Source: Sulfuriroseicoccus oceanibius (lineage in GTDB: Bacteria; Verrucomicrobiota; Verrucomicrobiia; Verrucomicrobiales; SLCJ01). From it: a DNA stretch of 64,000 nucleotides. Location of the stretch: NCBI RefSeq assembly GCF_010681825.2, contig NZ_CP066776.1:2666001-2730000 (forward strand), read 5' to 3'. A model generated the notes under the pieces. That model was not told the origin of the DNA. It worked only from the letters and a program-made list of their open reading frames with translations, and did no database searches. This document shows, piece by piece, positions 1 to 9,395 of the stretch. The translations under genes were made by a program, and so were the position numbers. The stretch's first letter is position 1; each line of letters starts with the position of its first letter.

Positions 1-1
1 A

Positions 2-502
2 CTTCAGAAAGCGCTCGGACGCGCCGCCGGTGACGACCGCATCTTCCACAGCCTCCTGCGCCACCTCTCGACTGCCGGCATCGAACGCACCGGCGTCAAC
101 GTCCACCGCGCCGGCTACACGCCGCAGCTCCCGCCCGCTATCCAACCGATCGCGGAGAAAATCCTCCAGCAACTCGACACCGATCCGATCAACCCACCGA
201 CCAAAAAGGAGCTCGCAACAGCCCCTAACGAGATCAAAGCTCTCAGCTTCCTCATCCGTCAGGGCAACGTGATCGAACTGGACGACAAATGCGTCATCTC
301 CACCGCAGGCTACGCACAGATCAAACAAGCTGTCGTTGCATTTATCGAAGCCCAGGGCCCGGCCCGTGCCGCCGACTTAAAAACCGCCGCCGGCACCACC
401 CGCAAGATCATGATGCCCGCCCTCGAACGCCTCGACGCCGACGGCATCACCGCCCGCGACGGCGACTTCCGCCACCTCAAAGCCCCACAGCCCACGGCCT
501 AA
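2..502 (+). CDS. selB: Selenocysteine-specific elongation factor SelB, C-terminal part (5' end outside window)
   Basis: The reading frame is open from the left edge, so only the last 166 residues are visible. They contain the end of SelB: tandem winged-helix domains that bind the SECIS hairpin of selenoprotein mRNAs. The final repeat has the family pattern of a short helix, a GTTRK turn, then ALERLDADGITAR and a closing RHL strand. In the family the N-terminal GTPase part delivers Sec-tRNA to the ribosome; that part is off the window. The ATG at 269 lies inside the conserved domain and is not a plausible start. Together with mnmH at 25.7 kb it shows that this organism uses selenium. Identification rests on the winged-helix pattern only, since the GTPase domain cannot be seen. 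Confidence 0.85.
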   Translation, partial: LQKALGRAAGDDRIFHSLLRHLSTAGIERTGVNVHRAGYTPQLPPAIQPIAEKILQQLDTDPINPPTKKELATAPNEIKALSFLIRQGNVIELDDKCVISTAGYAQIKQAVVAFIEAQGPARAADLKTAAGTTRKIMMPALERLDADGITARDGDFRHLKAPQPTA

Positions 503-961
503 ACACCGCTCCGTTGTTATCGCGATCGCCCAGACCGGAATAGAGAAAAGGATAAGGATAACGAATCACGCCCACTCATCGCACCGACGCCCCCTCCCCC
601 GGCGCGGCCCGTTTGGGAGCGCAGTGAGCATCACTGCTTTCGATTACAGACGCAGTCGGGAGTAATGGCAAACAAGACCACAAAAAGCCACGAAAACCAA
701 CGGCGATGGAGCAACCTCACTCTTGAGGTTGACCGTGCGGTGTCCCCCCCCCTAGATAAAGATAAGGAATTCTGCCCACACACCACGGCATCCCCTTCCC
801 ACGAACGGCGATGGACCAACCTCACTCTTGAGGTTGACCGTGCAGCACCCGCACACCATCAACGAACCGATGTACCTACCACCCCGCCCCCCCCATCGCA
901 GAGCGATGACTTACCGGTTAACCTGCGGTTTCAACCGCAGGAACCATCACAACCACTGCAC
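503..961. repeat. Gene-free stretch with tandem 38-bp palindromic repeats and a 20-bp hairpin
   Basis: No convincing gene lies here; the open frames are short, proline/arginine-rich and cross the repeats. Two nearly identical 38-bp copies lie at 701-738 and 806-843. Each centres on AACCTCACTCTTGAGGTT. A hairpin at 922-941 (CCTGCGGTT, loop TC, AACCGCAGG) recurs at 40782-40801 and, with altered but still paired arms, at 51746-51765. A short purine tract with the motif gataaggata occurs at 551-560 and a related one near 757-768. These are intergenic repeats of the REP type, function unknown. Confidence 0.7.
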
Positions 962-1000
962 AAAAAAGCCGGCTGCCGTGATCTCGCACAACAACCGGCT
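962..1000 (-). terminator. Rho-independent terminator of the HTH protein gene
   Basis: Read on the minus strand, a 6-bp stem (AGCCGG paired with CCGGCT, at 1000-995 and 972-967) is followed by a run of six T. It begins 24 bases after the stop codon at 1024. The loop is long (22 nt), so it may be a moderate terminator. Confidence 0.6.
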
Positions 1001-1023
1001 CAAAAATGTATTCCAACTAATGC

Positions 1024-1476
1024 TTACTTAAGAAGCTTGGCGAAATCGGAAAGCTTGAGGGTCACCTGGGCTTCTTGACCACGCTCGATGTAGATTGGCA
1101 CTTCGGTACCTTCCTTCACAATCTTAGCAGGAGCAGCGCCCTCATTGATCTCAAATCCTTCGAGACCGATCCACTCAAAGCGCACTTTGAAGTTGTCATC
1201 GAACGAAGGCTTAAACTGCACATTCAATCCATTCGCATTGAGAATATTCTGCAACTTACGACCTGCAGCAATCTGCTCGTCGACGGTCAGTGGACCACCA
1301 GTGCTGGAAGCAGCACCGCCGCCTGCACTGTTACGGGTCAAACCCAACTTGCGCTTGGTGGTTGCTACGGTAGCAATCGAAACACCGTGACGTTCAGCAA
1401 TTTCAGCACCGGTTCCATTGCCTGCTTTCAAGTCAGCAACCAATGCTTCTTTTTGTTCTGGAGTAAGTCTAGCCAT
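1024..1476 (-). CDS. Helix-turn-helix protein of unknown function
   Basis: This 150-residue protein starts with a clear helix-turn-helix of the resolvase/transposase type in residues 1-48 (LTPEQKEALVADLKAG, then EIAERHGVSIATVATTKRKLG). A Gly/Ala/Ser-rich linker of about 15 residues follows. The C-terminal region of about 85 residues has alternating charged and hydrophobic stretches and is not one I recognise. It is a single gene with its own terminator downstream, and a second terminator separates it from sucB upstream. The likely role is a small DNA-binding regulator or nucleoid protein, inferred from the HTH only. No transposase catalytic residues are visible. Confidence 0.75.
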   Translation of the reverse strand: MARLTPEQKEALVADLKAGNGTGAEIAERHGVSIATVATTKRKLGLTRNSAGGGAASSTGGPLTVDEQIAAGRKLQNILNANGLNVQFKPSFDDNFKVRFEWIGLEGFEINEGAAPAKIVKEGTEVPIYIERGQEAQVTLKLSDFAKLLK

Positions 1477-1557
1477 GCCGCACGAATAGCCATAGCACGT
1501 TTAGAGTCAAGCAAAACAAACCATATCAACGTATAAAAACACCAACCCAAGACTACA

Positions 1558-1593
1558 AAAAAGCCGTGTAACAATATCTGTCACACGGCTTTT
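1558..1593 (-). terminator. Rho-independent terminator downstream of sucB (possibly bidirectional)
   Basis: A stem of about 11 bp (AAAAGCCGTGT with ACACGGCTTTT) with a 13-nt loop has A/T tracts on both sides. It lies 26 bases past the sucB stop and closes the sucAB operon. Confidence 0.85.
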
Positions 1594-1618
1594 GTTTTAG
1601 ATTAAACTCAATCGACTA

Positions 1619-2791
<1,173 letters not shown>

Positions 2792-2859
2792 GATATCTAA
2801 ATAGTTGATTGGATAAATTTGGAATGTCAGCCCGGGCGCTCACCCGGACTTCGTACTCA

Positions 2860-5619
2860 TCAGACAGTAAACGCTTCCTCGATGAGCTTCGCCTGAGCGC
2901 GCTTATGCGCGACCTTGGCACCCTCTGCAGGGCTCGCACTGGCCTCACGACCGCTGTAACCGATGCGCTCGCCGCAGACCTCTTCCAAATCATCGCGAAC
3001 AAACATCCAGGCTCCCATGTTCTTCGGCTCTTCCTGGCACCAAACAAAGCGCTTCGCTTTGGTAAATGCCTTGAGCTCTTCCGCCATCAACTCGTGATGG
3101 AACGGACTGATCTGCTCCAAGCGTACGATCGCCGTATTGGTGATCCCTTGCTCTTCTCGGTAAGCCTCAAGCTCGTAGTACACCTTGCCGGTGCAGAAAA
3201 CGACACGCTCCACGGCCGACGGCTTCACCGTGGTGTCACCAAGCACCTCGCGGAACGAGGTACCAGCGGCCATCTCCTCCAATGTGGACACGCACTTCGG
3301 ATGGCGCAGCAAGCTCTTAGGCGTCATCAACACCAACGGCTTGCGGAACTCGCGGCGCACCTGGCGACGCAATAAATGGAAGTACTGTGCAGGGGTAGTC
3401 ACATTGCACACCTGCATGTTGTTCTCAGCACAAAGCTGGAGGAATCGCTCGAGACGCGCGCTCGAGTGCTCCGGCCCCATGCCCTCATAGCCGTGAGGCA
3501 AAAGCATCACAATGCTAGACTGCTGCTGCCACTTGCTCTCCGCACTGGAGATGAACTGGTCGATCATCACCTGGGCACCGTTGGAGAAATCACCAAACTG
3601 AGCTTCCCACATGATCAACAACTGCGGCGCTCCCAACGAGTATCCGTAGTCAAATCCAAGCACCGCGGCTTCGGACAACAACGAGTTATAGACGCAGAAC
3701 AACTCCTGTCCTTCCTCGAGGTTGGAGAGCGGCGTATAACGCTCACGTGTGTTCGCATCGTAAAGCACCGCATGGCGCTGGCTGAAGGTACCACGTCGGC
3801 AGTCCTGACCCGAGATCCGCACGCCATTGCCCTCAACGAGCAATCCGGCCCACGCCAAAGACTCGGCAAACGCCCAGTCGATATTTTCCCCGGACTCAAG
3901 TGCCGCGCGGCGCGCCGGAATGAAGCGCTTCTCAAGCGTCTTGTTCAGCTTGAAGCCTTCAGGCACCGTCGTCAGCTTGGCACCGAGCTCCTTGAGCTTC
4001 TCGATTTCCACCCCGGTATCCACTGCATCGAAGTTGAACGGCGGCGGCGGAGATGCCGTGGTCGAGCCCGAGAATGCGTTGATCTTCCCTTGCTCGGAAA
4101 GCTTCTTCATCTGGTCGAACTCATCTTCCAGACGCTGCAGGAAATCATTCTGGATTGCATCCGCTTCCGCCTGCGTAAGACGCCCGGCTTCAAGCATCTC
4201 CTTGCGGAACAAATTGGCAACCGTCGCGTGCTTCTGAATCTTCGCCACAAACTTCGGCTGCGTGATCGCCGCCTGGTCCGCTTCGTTGTGACCCTGACGG
4301 CGGTAACACACCATGTCGATCACCACGTCACAACCAAACTTCTGGCGGAACTCAAGCGCAAGCAAGGTCACAAACATCACGTCCAGCGGCTTGTCGCCAT
4401 TGACGTGGAAAACCGGTGCCTCAATCATCTTCGCCACGTCGGTGCAGTACTGCGACGAGCGCGCATCTTCCGGCGATGTGGTGAATCCGATCTGGTTGTT
4501 GATCACCAAGTGCAAGCTGCCCCCGGTGCGGTAACCAGGCAGCTGCGAGAAGTTCAGCACCTCGGCCACCGTCCCCTGACCAGCAAATGCCGCATCACCG
4601 TGAATCAACACAGGCAACACACGCGAGCGGGTCTTGGCGTCGCCGATCAAGCGCTGACGCGCACGCGCCTTGCCCTCGACCACGGCATTGACCGCTTCGA
4701 GGTGACTCGGGTTGGCTGCGAGAGACAAACGAACGTCGTGCCCTTTCGAGTTCGGACGCACACCCTCGAAGCCGAGGTGGTATTTCACGTCGCCGTCACC
4801 CGCCACCACGCTCGGCATGTATTCCGGCGTGAACTCATAAAGGATGGTCTTGAGTGGCTTCTGCAGGAAGTTGGCCAGGACGTTCAATCGTCCACGGTGA
4901 GCCATCCCCATCTCGATCTCATCCACTCCGAACTCACCGGCCGCATCGTGCAGCGAGTTGAGTACGACCATCGCCGATTCGCCACCCTCAAGCGAGAATC
5001 GCTTTTCCCCGAGGAACTTGCGCCCGAGGAATGTTTCCACGCTCTCGGATTCCACCAACCAGCGCAGCACATTGCGGATCTGGTCGTCGCTTGGTTTGAA
5101 CTCGAAGCGGTTCTCGATCTGCTCGCGCAACCAGTGACGCTTCTCACGGTCCTGGATGTGCATGAACTCAAATCCGATCCCCTGACAGTAGATCTCTTCA
5201 AGGTTGCGGCGCAGTTCGCGCAGCGTCATGCGCTCGCCATCACGGAAGTACTGAGTCGCCACTTCGCGGTCCAAGTCGCTCTCGGACAAGTCGAACTCTT
5301 CCAAGCTCAATGCACGGATCGCGTTCGGAGCCTCATCGTCGAGTGGATTCAACCAAGCCTGCATGTGGCCAATTGCGCGGTATCCATACACCATCGCAAA
5401 GAGCTTGGTCCGCAAGCGAACCTCGGCATCTACCGCCCCCTCGTCGCTCAGCGCCACCGCAGCCGCCGCGCGTTCCTGTTTCGTCTGGGCAGTACCCAGC
5501 TCGAATCCTTCAAAAAACGCTGACCAAGACGGGTCAACTGAGCGTGGATCGTTTTTCCACGCATCGTATTGCTGTTCTAGCAAGTCGGCATTGAGCCGCG
5601 GCGACACATTTGACTTCAT
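2860..5619 (-). CDS. sucA: 2-oxoglutarate dehydrogenase E1 (thiamine diphosphate-dependent)
   Basis: The length of 919 residues fits the family. E1o decarboxylates 2-oxoglutarate and succinylates the lipoyl arm of SucB. Visible hallmarks are the short N-terminal E2-binding segment (YDAWKNDPRSVDPSWSAFF), GMAHRGRLNVL, HGDAAFAGQG, VINNQIGFTT and YRRQGHNEAD of the ThDP/Mg site, and a C-terminal transketolase-like domain with VMLLPHGYEGMGPEHSSAR. It is the first gene of a sucA-sucB operon; no dihydrolipoamide dehydrogenase gene follows. The start at 5619 gives the expected N-terminus. Confidence 0.97.
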   Translation of the reverse strand: MKSNVSPRLNADLLEQQYDAWKNDPRSVDPSWSAFFEGFELGTAQTKQERAAAAVALSDEGAVDAEVRLRTKLFAMVYGYRAIGHMQAWLNPLDDEAPNAIRALSLEEFDLSESDLDREVATQYFRDGERMTLRELRRNLEEIYCQGIGFEFMHIQDREKRHWLREQIENRFEFKPSDDQIRNVLRWLVESESVETFLGRKFLGEKRFSLEGGESAMVVLNSLHDAAGEFGVDEIEMGMAHRGRLNVLANFLQKPLKTILYEFTPEYMPSVVAGDGDVKYHLGFEGVRPNSKGHDVRLSLAANPSHLEAVNAVVEGKARARQRLIGDAKTRSRVLPVLIHGDAAFAGQGTVAEVLNFSQLPGYRTGGSLHLVINNQIGFTTSPEDARSSQYCTDVAKMIEAPVFHVNGDKPLDVMFVTLLALEFRQKFGCDVVIDMVCYRRQGHNEADQAAITQPKFVAKIQKHATVANLFRKEMLEAGRLTQAEADAIQNDFLQRLEDEFDQMKKLSEQGKINAFSGSTTASPPPPFNFDAVDTGVEIEKLKELGAKLTTVPEGFKLNKTLEKRFIPARRAALESGENIDWAFAESLAWAGLLVEGNGVRISGQDCRRGTFSQRHAVLYDANTRERYTPLSNLEEGQELFCVYNSLLSEAAVLGFDYGYSLGAPQLLIMWEAQFGDFSNGAQVMIDQFISSAESKWQQQSSIVMLLPHGYEGMGPEHSSARLERFLQLCAENNMQVCNVTTPAQYFHLLRRQVRREFRKPLVLMTPKSLLRHPKCVSTLEEMAAGTSFREVLGDTTVKPSAVERVVFCTGKVYYELEAYREEQGITNTAIVRLEQISPFHHELMAEELKAFTKAKRFVWCQEEPKNMGAWMFVRDDLEEVCGERIGYSGREASASPAEGAKVAHKRAQAKLIEEAFTV

Positions 5620-6026
5620 GGGGTAATTACCTGGATAGAGAGAGATTGGTCGAAAATGAAATGGCGACTACGATGCACGTTCAGATCTCTATGAAAAGAA
5701 AACATTGTCCATTTTTCGACAATTTTTTCAGCAATCCAAACCAATCCGACAGGCGCCCCAAATTCCCCATTGATTCGGCGCTTCCCCAGCTCACGCTCCC
5801 CGCCCCGCACCGGACGATTTCAACTGGAAATTAAGCCAAACGCTCCGGCTTGGATGGCCATCCTTCCAGCCGAACCCCACAGCGTGGCACAGCGCTCACA
5901 AAAGAGTCGCTACAGAGGCGAATCGGTTCTTGTCATTGACTGTGGACGTCTCCACTTTTGGCATGCCATCGCCAGAAGATGCGCTAAGGTCGCACCTCGC
6001 TAACTTACACACCTACTTTCCGCCCT
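5620..6026. other. Divergent intergenic region between sucA and the ABC exporter operon
   Basis: This is about 400 bp with no supportable gene. The part next to sucA (about 5630-5745) is clearly AT-richer than the surroundings, with A/T tracts near 5710-5735, so it probably holds the sucAB promoter. The right half should hold the promoter of the rightward ABC operon. I could not assign -35/-10 boxes with confidence. Confidence 0.5.
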
Positions 6027-6965
6027 ATGATCATTGATGTACGCAATGTTTCCCGCCAGTACTACTCCCGCACTGCGGTCGACAACATTTCGTTCTCTGT
6101 GAAACCCGGCGAGGTCGTCGGCTTCCTCGGCCCGAATGGCGCCGGCAAGTCCACCACCATGCGCATGCTCACCGGCTACCTGCCGCCCACCCGGGGCAGC
6201 ATCCAGGTCGCCGGTCACGACGTTCTCACCGACTCCATCGCCGCCCGCCGCGAAATCGGATACATGCCGGAAAACGTTCCGCTCTACACCGACATGCGCA
6301 TCAAGGAATACCTGCGCTTCCGAGGCCGGCTCAAGGGCCTCTCCGGAAAAGACCTGCGCGTCCGTGTCGGCGACGTGATGGAACAATGCGGGCTCACTCA
6401 CGTTCGGCGCAAGATGATCGGCACCCTCTCCCGCGGCTACCGCCAGCGCGTGGGCCTCGCCGACTCCCTCATCCACCAGCCCAAACTCCTCATCCTCGAC
6501 GAACCGACCAACGGCCTCGACCCAAACCAAATCCGCCAGGTCCGCGATCTCATCAAGTCGCTGAGCGAACGCCACACCGTCCTGCTCTCTACTCACATCC
6601 TTTCAGAAGTCGAAGCCGTCTGTGACCGCGTCGTCATTATCAATGAAGGGAAAATCAAAGCTGACGACACCCCGGACAACCTCGTTTCCAATCTGCGCCG
6701 CGCCGGCACCGTTTTCCTCGAGATCAAAGCAGACCCCGCAAAAGCAGAAGAACTGCTGCGCCAGGTCCCAGCGGTGAAGCAAGTCACGCTCCAAAACTCA
6801 GCCGATGGCTGGCACTGGTTCGTGATCCGCGCGGAATCCGGCACCGACACCCGCCAAAACATCGCCCGCCTTTGCTCCGCTCAAGGATGGGACCTGCGCG
6901 AACTCGGCCGCAAATCAGCCAACCTGGAAGACGTCTTCGTCGAACTGACCCAGCGTCAGTTCTAA
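6027..6965 (+). CDS. ABC transporter ATP-binding protein (GldA-like)
   Basis: A 312-residue ATPase of the ABC-2 exporter class. Visible are Walker A GPNGAGKST, the Q-loop region, a signature LSRGYRQRVGLADSL, and Walker B LLILDEPTNGLDP followed by an H-loop STHILSE. The roughly 90 residues after the ATPase domain match the C-terminal tail common in this class. It heads a tight four-gene run on the plus strand with a permease, a GldG-like protein and a DUF4340 protein. That set is the GldA/GldF/GldG arrangement. In Bacteroidota it serves gliding, but outside that phylum its substrate is unknown. Confidence 0.92.
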   Translation: MIIDVRNVSRQYYSRTAVDNISFSVKPGEVVGFLGPNGAGKSTTMRMLTGYLPPTRGSIQVAGHDVLTDSIAARREIGYMPENVPLYTDMRIKEYLRFRGRLKGLSGKDLRVRVGDVMEQCGLTHVRRKMIGTLSRGYRQRVGLADSLIHQPKLLILDEPTNGLDPNQIRQVRDLIKSLSERHTVLLSTHILSEVEAVCDRVVIINEGKIKADDTPDNLVSNLRRAGTVFLEIKADPAKAEELLRQVPAVKQVTLQNSADGWHWFVIRAESGTDTRQNIARLCSAQGWDLRELGRKSANLEDVFVELTQRQF

Positions 6966-7015
6966 TTCCGGCGCATCCCCAAGACTCCGATTTATCACCC
7001 CACGACTGTCTCGTT

Positions 7016-7771
7016 ATGACATTCCCCACTCTCCTCCGCAAAGAACTGCGCGGATTCTTCCTCTCGCCCGTCGCATTCATCGTGCTCGCCATGATGATGC
7101 TGGTTCAGGGCGTTTCGTTCATCTTCGCGCTCAAACCACTGCTCACCGCCCCACAAAGCCAGAGTCTGGTCGCCACCCAGTTCACCAGCGCGCTGTTCTG
7201 GATCCCGCTCTTTGTGCTCTTCCCGCTGATCACAATGCGCCTCTTCTCCGAGGAGCAGAAAATGGGCACGCTCGAGATGCTGCTGACCGCCCCCGTTCGT
7301 CTGGGTGAAGTCGTGCTCGCCAAGTTCTTCGCCTGCTTGATCTTCTACCTCGTGCTGTGGGCTCCATCGCTCAGCCACTACGTGCTACTCGAATGGATCG
7401 GCGGTGTCTCCAACGCCTATCCGAAGTTCAGCCTCGGTGGCGCGTTCACCATGCTCGTGCTACTCGGCGCCATGAACATCAGCATCGGCTGCCTGGCATC
7501 TTCACTGACCACCAACCAGATCGTCGCCGGCATTCTCACCTTCGCCTTGATCGTGATGCTCTTCCTTCTCGGCCACCTGCCGAGCGGAAGCCTCGGCGGC
7601 CTGACCCAGCCGGTGCAGGAGTTCTTCGAGTACATCAATTCGGACCTCCACATGCGCCGCTTCACCTCGGGCAATTTCGATAGCCGCCCGATCTTCTTCT
7701 ACCTCTCGGCAACCGTGGTTCTGCTCGTGACCACCACCGTCACACTCAACGCCCGCCGCTGGAAGAGCTAA
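7016..7771 (+). CDS. ABC-2 family permease (GldF-like)
   Basis: A 251-residue membrane protein with about six hydrophobic segments and the ABC-2 hallmark of an N-terminal LLRKELRGFFLSPVAF followed by a TM helix. A conserved RLFSEEQKMGTLEMLLTAPV loop follows the second helix. The frame is open upstream to 6872, but the ATG at 7016 is chosen because it gives the family N-terminus and lies 50 bp after the ATPase stop. It should form the membrane channel for the ATPase at 6027. The next gene, the GldG-like protein, is separated by only 52 bp. Confidence 0.9.
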   Translation: MTFPTLLRKELRGFFLSPVAFIVLAMMMLVQGVSFIFALKPLLTAPQSQSLVATQFTSALFWIPLFVLFPLITMRLFSEEQKMGTLEMLLTAPVRLGEVVLAKFFACLIFYLVLWAPSLSHYVLLEWIGGVSNAYPKFSLGGAFTMLVLLGAMNISIGCLASSLTTNQIVAGILTFALIVMLFLLGHLPSGSLGGLTQPVQEFFEYINSDLHMRRFTSGNFDSRPIFFYLSATVVLLVTTTVTLNARRWKS

Positions 7772-7823
7772 GCTCCGCACCACGCAGCCCCACCCCATTT
7801 TCCCTCCACCCACTTTCCATCTT

Positions 7824-9356
7824 ATGTCGTCAACCGACCCTAAGAACGACCAAGCACCAGCCGATGCCAAAGCCAAGGAGCCCAAGCAAGGCGCCAAGGC
7901 CACCCGCATGCGCTCGGCCGCCCACGCAGCCAACACATCGGTACAGATCGGACTACTCGTCGTCATCTTCCTCGTTGCCAACTTCGGCGCCGCCAAGTGG
8001 TTCATCAAAAAGGACCTCTCCCCGAACGAGCAGAACACCCTCTCGGAGACCACACGCAACGTGATCGACCAGATCGATGCCGATACCCGCATCATCACCG
8101 CGTTCTCCCAAAACAGCCCGGACTTCCAACGCGTCGTCGAGCTGACCGAACTCTACGACGACGAAGCCGGCACCCGCGTGAGCTCGGAGGTGCTCGACCC
8201 GGTGCGCAACCCAACCCGCTCACGTGAAATCAGCGCCAAGTTCAACCACGAGTTCACCGGTAACGCGGTTCTCATCATCCAAGGCGACACCATGCGCGAA
8301 ATCCCGGAGGACGAGCTCTTCCACCTTGAGCGCAACCGTCAGGGCGAATGGGTTCGCGGTGCCTTCGGAGGCGAGGACGCCATCACCTCAACACTACTCG
8401 AGCTCGAAAGCGAACAGCGCCGTGTGCTCTACATCATCACTGGCAAGGGCCCATGGCCACGCACCCCGAAGGGCTCTGGTGCCGACACGCTCGCCACTCT
8501 CATCGCCAAACGCCAGGGTGTCGAGGTTCGCGAACTCAGCCTGACGGACATCACAGAAATCCCAGCCGATGCCAGTGCCGTCGTCGTCGCCAACGCGAAG
8601 TACGACTTCAATGGCGCCGAGATCCGCATGCTCCACCGCTTCTTCGAAGAGCGCAAAGGCGGCATCATCACACTGCTCAACCCGGAAGCATCGCTGCCAA
8701 ACTACTACGCCTTCCTGCGCCTCTACGGGATCGATCCAGTGCCACAGGTCGCCGTCACCCGCGCCAGCCAACTCGGCGGCAACGACGCCACCATCTTTGA
8801 AGTACCTGTCGATTTCGTCGCCGGACCGGAACTGACCGACCCATTCCTCAACATCGACGCCACCTTCCCCGGCCGTTCGTCGCACCTCATCGTCGACGAA
8901 GCCAATGACGAGCTCTTCCGCCGCAAGATCTCGGTCGCCAAGGTCGCCATCAGCAAGCCGGAGTTCTGGGGTGAAAGCACCCCCGCCGCAACTCCAGCCA
9001 CGTTCGACGCCGCAACCGACACTGACGGACCACTCACGCTGGCAGCGATCGTAGAAAAGCGCAGCGTGGAGGACAAAAAGCTCGGCGTCCGTTCAGCCCG
9101 CATGGCCGTGATCGCCAACCCACACCTGCTCGACCCAACCACCCTCACCCAGGAAAATGTCGATTTCCTTTTCTCCGCCATCAGTTGGTCCATGGGGCAG
9201 TCGTCCATGATCGGCATCACCCCGGCCCAGCCAAGCATCTTCAAACTGACTCTCAAGGAAGGCAGCCAAGGCACACTGACCTGGGTCATCTGCGCCCTGA
9301 TGCCTGCGATCACATTGATCATCGCCTACCTCGTCTGGCAGCGCCGCCGCGCCTAA
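7824..9356 (+). CDS. GldG-like ABC transporter auxiliary protein
   Basis: 510 residues with a single TM helix near residues 40-55, a large extracytoplasmic region, and a second TM helix at the very C-terminus (TWVICALMPAITLIIAYLVW) followed by Arg residues. The extracytoplasmic part has the features of the GldG/ABC_transp_aux family: DLSPNEQNTLSETT after the first helix, then a Rossmann-like segment RRVLYIITGKGPWP. It sits between the permease and a DUF4340 gene, 39 bp before the latter. In the family it partners the GldF permease; its biochemical role is not established. Confidence 0.88.
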   Translation: MSSTDPKNDQAPADAKAKEPKQGAKATRMRSAAHAANTSVQIGLLVVIFLVANFGAAKWFIKKDLSPNEQNTLSETTRNVIDQIDADTRIITAFSQNSPDFQRVVELTELYDDEAGTRVSSEVLDPVRNPTRSREISAKFNHEFTGNAVLIIQGDTMREIPEDELFHLERNRQGEWVRGAFGGEDAITSTLLELESEQRRVLYIITGKGPWPRTPKGSGADTLATLIAKRQGVEVRELSLTDITEIPADASAVVVANAKYDFNGAEIRMLHRFFEERKGGIITLLNPEASLPNYYAFLRLYGIDPVPQVAVTRASQLGGNDATIFEVPVDFVAGPELTDPFLNIDATFPGRSSHLIVDEANDELFRRKISVAKVAISKPEFWGESTPAATPATFDAATDTDGPLTLAAIVEKRSVEDKKLGVRSARMAVIANPHLLDPTTLTQENVDFLFSAISWSMGQSSMIGITPAQPSIFKLTLKEGSQGTLTWVICALMPAITLIIAYLVWQRRRA

Positions 9357-9395
9357 CCCCAGCCCCGGACTTCTCAAAGCCCATCTGTCATCGTC

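Noticed and set aside
701-843. Possible CRISPR array
   Set aside because: Only two repeat copies with a 67-bp gap and internal dyad symmetry; no cas genes and no further units.
665-1078. Open frame across the repeats at 665-1078
   Set aside because: It runs through two copies of an intergenic palindrome and a terminator; composition is Pro/Thr/His-rich.
3376-5523. Long open frame (715 codons) opposite sucA
   Set aside because: It is the antisense shadow of sucA, with His/Arg-rich composition and no family pattern; GC-rich coding DNA gives such frames.
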